This document shows positions 6,391 to 14,948 of a stretch of 19,478 nt of DNA, one piece after another. Made by a program: the position numbers and the translations under genes. Each line of letters opens with the position of its first letter. Position 1 is the first letter of the stretch. The notes beneath the pieces were generated by a model. That model was not told the DNA's origin. It searched no databases and was given only the letters and a program-made list of their open reading frames with translations. The DNA comes from Parachlorella kessleri (taxonomy: Eukaryota; Chlorophyta; Trebouxiophyceae; Chlorellales; Chlorellaceae): contig BBXU01002243.1 in the NCBI GenBank assembly GCA_001598975.1, positions 1 through 19,478 of the forward strand, given 5' to 3'.

Positions 6391-8674
6391 ATGATCCGCC
6401 TGCTGACACTTGGGGCAGCGGTGGTAGCAGTGGCTGCCGTGAAGCAAAAGCGAGGGCGACAGGAACCCCAAGGAGATGCGCCCCGAGAAGCTCCCCTCCC
6501 AGTCCATGCGACCCCAGCAGTCCAAACCTTGGCGCCCCAGGCCGAGGAGGAGGAGGCACCCCTTGCCAAGCCAGCAGGCACAGCGACTGTCGTGGTGACG
6601 ACAGCCCCTCGTCCAATCTTTCCACCTGGGTCTCAGCTCCTGCTGCGGCTGGTAGTGTCACTGCTGGCAGCGGCCTTGCTGCATACTGTGCTGGGCCGTG
6701 ACACACCCTGGAGCTCCCTGCTCATCACCTCCCTGGCCCTGTTTGTGCTCACTGAGCACCTCTACCGGGTGAGTCATAGTGTTACGCTGCGGTTAGTGTG
6801 CTTTGTACCCTCACTACAGCAAGGCATTGTAAATAGGTTGATGATGCCGCAGATGGGCGGGTCAGTGGTTGCCTCGGGGCGGTCACCTGTATCCCCATGT
6901 TACAACCCACTGCTCTGCACAAGGGAGTGACATGTTCCGCCCTACAAGATCTGGCAATTCAAGGCTGGCTTAACAATCAATGCCTGTGTGCAGACCTCGA
7001 GCCCCCCACAGCCGGCCCCTGTTAGACATGAAACAGCGCGGCTGGCAGTGCATCAGCCGCTGCGTCAGCAGCCTCCACAGCCAGCAGTGGTGGCGCAGCC
7101 TGTCCCGCTGCAAAACTTCAGCGGCCTGTGGGTCAAGGTGTGAGCCCTGGTTCGGCGTTCAGAACATGGCACCCCATATGTGCAGCCGAGGCATGAAGGG
7201 CTGCTAAGGGATCCTCATACATGCCTCTGGTAGCCAAACTATTTGCCTGGGACCTCTGGTCAATGCCGTGTCTTGGGAATCTGTCACGCTGCTGCCGGCA
7301 GGGCAGCACTGGTGAGAGCCATTATGCCCATTTTTGCCTTCCCGGCACGATGCAGGATAAGGAGGCATCTGAGAGCATGGAGGCAGCCTGCAATCTCATG
7401 CAGATGGGCTCACTGCTGCGCACCGCCATTCGCTTGATCAAGGGCCTCCGTATCAGGTGCGGTGGCCTGCGCTCCTGCTGTCTGGATGCTGAAGGCTCAA
7501 GCGCGCCACCAGGGCCTAGGTGCCAAGCTCTCAAGATACCTAGGGGTTGGAATTGTCATGACAAGACACTGTACACCTGAAACTGCACACGCAACAGCAT
7601 AGGTTATTTGTAAGGGTGGCAGGTAGTGCGAACAGAGAGTGCGAGACTAACTATACTGACAGGGCTGGATGCAGAATGCGCTTGATTTCTGTCTCAATTC
7701 TGATTTAGTCGTTGCCTCCCAGGTTAGCATCAAAGGTGGCAGGAAGTGCCGAACAGAGGGTGAGAGGCAGGTTATTCATGGCCCACCAGCGATCTTGTTG
7801 TGGGGTCCAACGGGGCTGAGGTCCAAATGCTGTCCACAGGCAGCTGGATGGGGAGTTTGAGATGGCGGTGCTGAGCGGCATCCTGTGGTTCAAGGTGGTG
7901 GAGACGTACCCGCTAGACGGGACCCCCAGAAAACACAAGCGCCGAGACTTGAGGAGAGGTGTGGTAGCAGGAGGTGCCAAGGACCAGAGCTCCATGCCGG
8001 CTTGTCCGGGCATGATAAGCTACTGTGCATGATAAGCTACTATCAGCATGGGTGGCAGCAGGTAGTGCGAACAGGGTTTAAGTGTTGAGCTGTACGTACA
8101 GGACGGGATGCAGAGTGCGCCCGAGTCTACTATGCCGAGCATTAACGCAGTCCTCCGTCGTAGTTGCCCTGAGCATGGCCGCCCCCTTAATGAACTCTGC
8201 ATGATGGGCTTTGTGAAGTTGCCGCACACCCCACGCAGGTACGCACGTTGCCAGCTTGCACCCTATGGCAGATGGGTCGCTGCAAATGCGCCTGGCTTGG
8301 TCAGACCCCCTGGGAGGGGATGGCGTCGACACCTTCCACTGCCCAGCAGCCGACACCCTGTGGGTGGACACCGTACTGACGGTCGGCGGCCAGACGGTGC
8401 AGTATAGGTGGGTACCACATTGCAAGCCAGCTGGGAAGGTGGAGCAGCGACGGCAAGCAAGACGTGCCTGCCTGCCAAGGGGTGTTCAAAGGTGGCTGTA
8501 GTATCACAAGTGGTCTGCTTGCTGGGTAGGGGGGGTTTTTACTACGATGCCTCCTTGCAAGCCAATGAACAAAGCAGCCCCAGGAGGGTTCTAGCAGTAT
8601 GGGGGATCTCCTTTGACATGCCTTTGACATGCCTGTGATATCCTTGCAGGCAAGTCTACCGAAGGCAGCAGTGA
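6391..8674 (+). CDS. membrane-anchored lipocalin-like (calycin-type) protein, six exons, 311 aa
   Basis: Exons are 6391-6768, 6994-7137, 7356-7456, 7840-7958, 8239-8407 and 8650-8674 (TGA); all junctions are GT-AG and in phase. Residues 1-17 are hydrophobic and 18-80 are basic, acidic and proline-rich. 82-101 and 106-122 look like two membrane helices. After a proline- and glutamine-rich linker (127-165) comes the conserved part. FSGLWVKD at 168-175 resembles the lipocalin GxW motif, followed by an ACNLMQM helix. Strand-like segments come next (GILWFKVVETYPLDG, KRRDLRRG, RLAWSDPLGG, DTFHC, TVLTVGGQTVQY), ending RQVYRRQQ. These suggest a lipid or hydrophobic-ligand binding barrel held at a membrane. 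That assignment rests on pattern and order, not a database match, and the ligand is unknown. A broken copy of its 5' end lies at 2-333 and 1741-1815. Confidence 0.82.
7614..7722 (+). repeat. 109-bp dispersed intronic repeat, copy 2 (intron 3 of the lipocalin-like gene)
   Basis: This copy aligns end to end with 2875-2983, with the same length and no gaps needed. It is preceded by GTAA, so 7610-7722 itself reads like a small intron with a GTAAGG donor and a CTCCCAG acceptor. A partial third copy of the first ~40 bases (GGTGGCAGGAAGTGCCGAACAG) starts at 7736. Confidence 0.85.
7736..7775 (+). repeat. partial copy of the dispersed intronic repeat
   Basis: GGTGGCAGGAAGTGC, CGAACAGAGGGTGAGAGGC resembles the 5' third of the 109-bp repeat, placed about 120 bp after the previous copy in the same intron. 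Similarity then fades. Confidence 0.55.
8011..8041 (+). repeat. 14-bp direct repeat CATGATAAGCTACT
   Basis: The 14-mer occurs at 8011-8024 and 8028-8041, in intron 4 of the lipocalin-like gene. It lies directly before the third copy of the dispersed repeat and may mark its insertion edge. Confidence 0.75.
8050..8130 (+). repeat. dispersed intronic repeat, copy 3, truncated (intron 4 of the lipocalin-like gene)
   Basis: It starts GGGTGGCAG, has a 3-base insertion, then AGGTAGTGCGAACAGG and GGGATGCAGAGTGCGCCCGAG as in the other copies. The last ~25 bases, including the CCCAG end, are missing or diverged. Confidence 0.8.
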
Positions 8675-8726
8675 CAGATGGCTTGCTACCAGGGGAAAAG
8701 ACGGTTCACCCTTACTTACTCCATAC

Positions 8727-8731
8727 TGTAA
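8727..8731 (+). terminator. TGTAA polyadenylation signal of the lipocalin-like gene
   Basis: It lies 53 bases after the TGA at 8672-8674. TGTAA is the usual poly(A) signal in green algae, and cleavage normally follows within about 20 bases. Confidence 0.7.
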
Positions 8732-9016
8732 GCCCTGCTCCTACCGAAAATCCCAGTCAGAGCTTTGTGGCATTCCGTGGCACTGACACTGGCCATCTCC
8801 ATTTAGGCCCTGAAAGTCTAGCATATCCACTGGCTTGAAAGGACCACAACACAACTCCAAATGATATACAAACCTTGCCTGCGCTCACTGCTGTTTTATG
8901 TACCCCACTGCTGGTAGTTCTAGTCCACGCCAAGGATGCTATCTTGTCTGGTAGCCTACTTTGCGCACTACACGAAACCTGGTGTTCAGGCCCGCACCCA
9001 AACATCCTGGAAGTCT

Positions 9017-9021
9017 TTACA
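9017..9021 (-). terminator. TGTAA polyadenylation signal (minus strand) of the glutamine-rich protein gene
   Basis: TTACA on the plus strand is TGTAA on the minus strand. It lies 138 bases past the stop codon at 9159-9161. The 3' ends of the two convergent genes would then be about 285 bp apart. Confidence 0.6.
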
Positions 9022-9158
9022 CGCCAGCCCGCTCCCAGCCTGCCTACCTCTGCTGGTCAGCCATCCCCACCGATCGTGCCATAGCACCTACACATACCTC
9101 CGGCCTTCCCTGCGCTCAGACTTCATCCCTCCCAACGACACAACTGTCAGCCGCTCTA

Positions 9159-12100
9159 CTACCAATCGTCCATGGCTGCAGCCGGATCCGAGGTGGGGTC
9201 GGGGCCCGCCTCATTAGGGTCCAGCAGCCCCTCAGACGGGGGCCAGGCAGGGACCTCGCCCACCTGCTGCACTCGCACCTCCACCCAGTCAGCGGCCGGG
9301 CTGCCCACGCCTCCCCCAATCCCGTCATGCACTGCTGCGCCCTGCATGCCTGCACTGCCGGCAACACCGCCAGCCTCCCCGCCCTCCTCCCACCCGCCCT
9401 CCACTGTGGCTGCTGCCTCTCCTGCTGCTGCGGTGTCCACAGGCACTTCAGGGTTTGGGGTTCCTGCAACGCCTGGGCTGCCGCTGTCAGCTGCCTGTTG
9501 CTCTGGTCCCAACATCTTCACCGACTGTGTTGTATCCCCGCCTGGCTGACCTCTGTCCATGCCAGCAGCCCCTGGCTCTGACATGCTCCCCATCTCCCAC
9601 TCCTCATCCTGCTGCTGGTGAAATCCCGCGTGGCTTGGGTCCTGCGGGACAGCAGGCTCTCCCGCCTCCCCTCGCGCTGCCCCTGCCGCCACCCGATGCA
9701 TGCCGCTGCCAGGCACAGCGCTCTGTGCAGCGCCCCTGTCCCCAATGAGAAGTTGCAGCGTGTCGCTGCCAAGGGCGGCTCCTGCCCCTGGAGTGTCCTC
9801 CCCCAGGGCATGGCCAGCACCTCTGCAGCTGGCAGCATGACGTCCCGCCAGGTCACTTGGTTCACTCTTCACAGGGCCATGCCGCGCTGCCTCTGTGCCG
9901 CCATCATTCCTGAGCCGCTTGCTGGGAGGACACACTCCTTCTTCTGCTGCTGCAGCGTCCGCAGCCCTCCGCCGTGCCTACAGCAACAAGCAGGAGACCG
10001 TTCAGCCAGTGTGCAGCATGGCGTACGTCTTCTCATTAACAGCTTCCTGGCTCTGCAGCACCGTCGGCCATGCAAAGCCCATCTCCATCCGAGTCTGCAG
10101 CTGCACAGCAGTGCTACAGGGAGGTGAAGGCTAGGGAAAACGACGCCCCCTTGGGAGTGCAGGCCCTAAAAATGTTACCGCCTGCCCCACACAGAAAGGA
10201 GGGCACCAAAAAAGCAGCAGTTACGGGGCAGCACACCTGGAGCTGCTGCACCTTAGCCTCCAGAGCCTGCAGCTGGGCTTGCTGCAGGGTCAGAGATTCC
10301 ATGCGTGCCGTGCGCTGCCTTCTCCTCTCCTGCTCCTCCTGCTCTTCAACAAGGTCCCGCTCCCGCTGCCGCTGCTGCTCCTGCCTCCTCTGCTGCTGCT
10401 GCTGCTGCTGCTGTCGCTCCTGGTGCCGCTGCTGCTGCTGCTGCAAATGCTGCAGGACCGCCGCGGCGGCCGGGTGTGCCTTCCAGGACTGACGCTGGCC
10501 CAGCTGCTGCCGCTGGGCTTGCTGGCTCGTCTGCTGGGCTGCCCACTGTTGCATGGCTTGCTGCCGAGCTCTGCAGCATGCAGCAAAAAAAGATGTTCAA
10601 AGTACAGTACTGCTGGTAGGGAAGCCCGGGTACCCCCGTTCTGTTACCCTTGGCGCACAAGGTCGCCATTGCTTACACAGCTGCTTGATTCCTTGTCAGC
10701 CTGGAGCAACAGCGCGCTCATCAACCTACCCCACGACACAAATCTAGCGCCAAGTGAGGCCCACCATGTCCGCAGTCACACGCCATGCCACGCATTCCAC
10801 CAACCCCAACACTCAAGGCAAACCCCAGGCGGGTGCCACAGGGGTCGGCTCACACATCCGCGCCCCCCCCCCACACACACACCTGCGAGCCGTCTCCGGG
10901 TCCTTCTGCAGCCGCCGCCAGAACTCCGCCGCCGGCAGCCGTGGCGGCACGAAGGTGGCGTGGCGGCTGGCGGGCGGGCGGCGCCAGCGGGACCAGTCCA
11001 GCAGCTGGGTGGGCGAGGAGCAGCCCTCCATCAGGAGCTGGTCTCGAAGGACCTGCACCCAGGTGTTGACCGCGGACGGTGGAGCTGGTATCTGACTCGT
11101 GCTGACAACCCTGGGTATGGCAACCGGATCAATTCTAGAAGAAATGCATGCGACAGACAGATGTAGACAGCAGTTTAGCGGGTGCTAGCTGCGTCCATAA
11201 GTAGAGGTGAGAGTAGGGAAGGAGCGGAATGGACCCGAGGATTTGCCTGACAGCCTGCAAAGCAGTGCCTTTAATACGCTGCCAATTACCAGCGAGCGAC
11301 CACCAGGATGGACACAGCAGTGACGGTGGCAGCAGAGCAGGGTGACGGGTGTAGCAGAGGCCGTGAATATCGGAATAGCGCCAAGCAACCTGCCATTGCC
11401 TGCTTTTCCAAGCTACCTGGACTGCAGGCCTCTTGGCACTCCTATTTGAGAACTTCCTGGTCACCCCTTCTCTGGTAGCCAGGCTTTCAGGCTGCTCGTA
11501 GCAGGCCAGGTGTACCGCAACTGTGCACGCGGGATGCTGGCAAAGTTGGTGCAGCCAGCAGGCCAGCTCACCTCTTCCCTCAATTCTCGCTGCAGGCCTG
11601 CCAACTTGAGTTTCTTGGCCTCGATCAGTGCAGCCAGCTTGCCGCTCTGCATGCAGCCGGAGGCACACTCCTCTCCATCGCGCGTCCCGGCAGACACTCT
11701 TGGAAGAGTAGCCAGCATGGGTGTGCACAGAAAGTACGGATATAATGCCATAAAGCAGTCAGGACTGTGCATGATACTCAAGACACAGACGGTTCCAGCC
11801 GTTTGGTTGCTGGTCACAGGCGGAGTGCCAAGGAGCACGGTACCCCCCTTGCTACTCACTGCAACCTTCCAATACTGTCAACCCTGTCATACCCTCGCCC
11901 TCCTCGGTGTGTGCCAAGGCCAGTCTGTGGCTGTCAAACCCCACAAACAGACCTCTGGTGTCTGGTCAGCTGACGCCGACAGCTCCTTCTCTCTTTCCTC
12001 CACGCACGCCTCCAGCCGGACTTGCTGGATGTCATGCCAGGAGGCCCGCAGCAGCCCTGCCAGCCCCTTCCGCTTGGGCGCGCCCGCAGGCTTGGCTGCT

Positions 12101-12458
12101 TCTGACACACCTGCCGAGGCTGTGGCAGGGAGCCCCTGGTTCACTGCTGCCTGCTGTTGCTGAAGCGAGGCACACAGCTTGTCCACCTGCAGCCGCTCGC
12201 TTGATAGAGTTTACAAATGGAGGCGAGGTTAGGGGCACACCTGTTCTTGGGCTCAATTCGTGGGCCGGGACTGTGGCTGGGACTGCACAGCCGTGCTCTT
12301 ACCTCCCAGGGCAAGGTGGCACTGAGGCTGCGTGACAGGGTGCGCAGGACCAGCTGCTGGGTGAGAAGCTGCAGGGGGCCGACGGCTAGGGATGGCTCAT
12401 GGCGAAGTGAGAGCACCCCTTGGAGCAGCCTATCGCCTGGCAGCTCGTCCCCAGCCAT
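9159..12458 (-). CDS. glutamine-rich coiled-coil protein of unknown function, six exons, 608 aa
   Basis: Exons in transcript order are 12458-12303, 12186-11953, 11646-11572, 11091-10883, 10570-10237 and 9977-9159. All join in phase, ending MDDW-stop. I do not recognise the family. Residues 1-52 are helical, and 53-130 contain a basic KPAGAPKRKG patch. 131-155 (ALIEAKKLKLAGLQRELREE) resembles the opening of the HSA helix of SNF2/BRM proteins, but no ATPase follows. 156-225 is a compact segment with WVQVLRDQLL, LLDWSRWRRP and AEFWRRLQKDPETARR. 226-336 is a long charged coiled coil with glutamine runs at 268-272 and 278-285. 337-608 is low-complexity, acidic and Gly/Ala/Pro-rich, with a basic PPSKRLRNDGG near its start that could be a nuclear signal. 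A nuclear role is a guess. The exon 2 donor (GAG/GTCTGT) and the exon 4 acceptor (11091, or 11052 in the same frame) are the weakest joins. An additional 5' exon is possible. Confidence 0.75.
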
Positions 12459-13509
12459 CGATATATCCAAGAAGGCAACCGACTGTAGATGACTGGGATC
12501 CTCGCTGAAGAGTTTGGGTGCTTGTCATGTGCAGGGCATTAGGTTACCAGCTACACGTTGCCCGCGACTGAAGGGACCGCTCACCAATGACGGAATTTGT
12601 TGGCTCGATTCATGGATGGATCTGCAGGCCAAGTGGCTTTAGTCATGTCCCCCCCTCTTCCACCCCCGCCCTACAGCATGGTCCGACGAGGGAAAGGAAG
12701 GTTGGATACTACTGCATGATTTTTTGGGAGAGGCAGAGCAGCCCTCGCCCACTGCGAGAAAGGAGTGACTAACTTACTAGCAGTACTCCTCGTGTGTTTG
12801 AGGTGAAGGGCATTGCTTGCTTAAAACCTGTCTTGGTGAGTTACTTGGACAAAGAAACAGCACAAACGGCAGCGGCAAGTACAAGCACTGAACAACAGGT
12901 AACAAAGCACTAAGGGAGTTTTATGAGGCCGGAGTCCTCATTGCTGTGAAGCATATTCAGCATGGAGTGGGCTGAAGCGGCGGGCGAAGGACAACCTACG
13001 GATACGACCCCTTCCGGCAGTCTTGACACACGGAAGGCACACTGCCGGGTGTAGAAGAGGCAAGATTGGCGGCAACTTGTCATCTCCACTGAACAAGCAC
13101 CCTTGACGAAAAATTCTCACCAGGTTAGCCCCACCAGGTAACTCAGAACACAAAGCCGAGGTTGACAGGGCGCCCAACCCAGCCTTCCAAACACTTTCCG
13201 GGGAAACAAACGGAAATTTCTAGGAAGATCCTAGTCCAAACAAAGTATTGGCTCAGGATGCTCCACAGCGAACCAACAGGCTTGCCCCTAACGTGCTCCT
13301 GTGAGCTACTGCGCCATAAGGCTGCGACCTTGAGTCCTCACCTTCCATGGCACAGCCGCCCCGCTACCTCTGGTCTTTTACCAGCAGCTGGGAACAAGCA
13401 GTGTCTGGTAGCAGCGCAGGTGAGTGCAATGACGCCTACATGCTAAGTATGCAGCCCCTGGACGCTGGACGCCGGCGCAGCAAGAAGAAGGGGATCACAC
13501 ATGCAGTTG
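12459..13509. other. intergenic region: 3' UTR of the 13510-14519 gene and promoter of the 9159-12458 gene, no gene supported
   Basis: Both neighbours are on the minus strand. I found no TGTAA on that strand here, so the transcript end of the upstream gene is not marked. Open frames in this stretch are short, lack motifs and have no consistent exon joins. Confidence 0.55.
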
Positions 13510-14519
13510 CTACGCTGCTTGGGACGCCCTGGGTCCTGGATACCGTGACTGCTTGCTTGCTGCCAGCAAGTAGCCAAAGTACTTGCCGCTTTTGGCATGC
13601 TTCTTGACATGGGCAACGCGCTGCGTCTTCACAAAGCCACTCTCCTTCATCTGCAGGCACAAGGACCGGCAGCCTCCCTTGCTCTGTTTTGTCAATTCTG
13701 CTGCCATGCCTCGCTGGGTGGTCCTTTTCACAGTTGACCAGCGTGCCAGCATGCAGGTTGCAAGTTTATAAGCAGCGCAATTGAAAGGGAGGATCTCACC
13801 TGCTGCAACATCGTCTTCATAAACCTGCATGAAGCCGACCCACAGACTTACAAGGCAGCTTTTCGGTTACCTGACGCCTCCATGACAACTCCATTTCGGT
13901 CAACACTCGCAGCACAGACGTCATACACTGAACCACGGTCCAAGGCCAGTCAAATGCCTGTCAGGGTGACTCTCTTGCACACATACCTCTTACTCTTGAA
14001 GCCCTCCGCCTGCGAAAAGCAACCCAGAAGGGGGGGGGGGGGGGTAGGTGGCAAATGCCGATGAAGACAGGCTCAGAACGACTGAACAACCGTGCAAAGA
14101 GTGACGCCCTCGCTGCCTAGTAATCAACTAGCAACCCCACGATGCAGGATACCTGTGCTCTCTCCCAGAGCTCCGCGGCTGTGAGCGGCTGCGTGGCTCC
14201 GCCCAGCAAGTGCATGAGCTTGTTCTTAGCCCCCCACTGCTCAGCTGCCGATGCTGCGCCAGAGTGAGCCACACCTGCAGCGTGCAGACGTGACACACCT
14301 CAGGAGCACGGGTGAAGCGAGGGTCCATTTTGCAGGCCTAGTCCTAGGTTGTGCGCCTCGAGTTCCACGGGGTTCAACCCGCCTTGCTATGTAGTTGTAC
14401 ACAGTCTGGCCTGTCCACCCTCCCAGGTTACCTTCTGTTGTTGCTGCGCTCAACTGGCGAACTGATGTGCTAAGTGAGCCAGCTCCAGCTCTCCGGAGAG
14501 CGAGGAGCAGGCTCTGCAT
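13510..14519 (-). CDS. small protein, probably mitochondrial, with a winged-helix-like pattern, five exons, 132 aa
   Basis: Exons in transcript order are 14519-14432, 14274-14153, 14009-13987, 13824-13800 and 13650-13510 (TAG). Every donor is GT, every acceptor CAG, and all phases fit, including two micro-exons of 23 and 25 bases. Residues 1-28 (MQSLLLALRRAGAGSLSTSV...) lack acids and alternate Arg, Leu and Ser like a mitochondrial presequence. The body reads WGAKNKLMHLLGGATQPLTA, AELWERAQAEGFKSKRFMKT, MLQQMKESGFVKTQRV, then KSGKYFGYLL. The order helix, helix, basic recognition-like helix, hairpin resembles a winged helix. I recall similar small plant and algal organelle proteins but cannot name the family; a mitoribosome-associated role is a guess. 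The last ~14 residues could change if the GTATCC near 13540 is used as a donor. Confidence 0.8.
14030..14044 (+). repeat. run of 15 G
   Basis: This homopolymer lies in intron 2 of the minus-strand gene at 13510-14519, just upstream of its 23-base exon. On the transcribed strand it is a C-run that could serve as part of the polypyrimidine tract for the acceptor at 14010-14012. Confidence 0.9.
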
Positions 14520-14948
14520 AATTGATTGTATCCTGTTTGGGTTCAGTGGCGTTCTTTAACGGTTTCCTTGGGAACTACACCCTTGGAGGCTTGCAAACGA
14601 CTGAGAACAGAGTACAAGCTTGCGTGGCAGTGTGGCAGTGAGCTCCGCAGCACCCTTATCAACTAATGTGTAATCAATCACAGCTGACAGTGAAACATTT
14701 TCAGCGGCTAGCCGCGGCTCTTGATCGAGACCCCAAGCAGGATGGCGGGACCCCAGCAGCGCGCCCAAGAATAGAACTTGTGCTGGGATTTAGAGGACGC
14801 CAACTTCTTGCAGATTTCATATTATGTACTACAGAGTAAGCTGCCGGCACTATCCGCGCTTCCTCGCAGGCTAGACTTATTGGACTAATTGCATCTTTTG
14901 TGTCAACTAGTCCGGGCAGCGTCATTTCCAACTTAAACAGTTTCAAGC
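14520..14948. promoter_or_regulatory. divergent promoter region between the small mitochondrial-type gene and MAK16
   Basis: The two start codons face away from each other, 429 bp apart. Both promoters and both 5' UTRs must fit here. I see no clear TATA box, and the stretch is less GC-rich than its flanks. A shared bidirectional promoter is an inference from spacing. Confidence 0.5.

Noticed and set aside
9172..9549. Plus-strand open frames rich in Pro, Ser and Ala over 8961-10127
   Set aside because: They are shadows of the last exon of the minus-strand gene, a GC-rich low-complexity region open in several frames.
10279..11166. 295-codon plus-strand open frame with long leucine runs, like a membrane protein
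   Set aside because: It is antisense to the exons of the 9159-12458 gene. The leucine runs are the complement of its CAG-coded glutamine tract. There is no ATG-supported family match, while the minus-strand exons join in phase.
14350..14395. GGGGTTCAACCCG resembling a tRNA T-arm
   Set aside because: The loop is six bases rather than seven, no anticodon or acceptor stem can be placed around it, and it lies in an intron of the small minus-strand gene.
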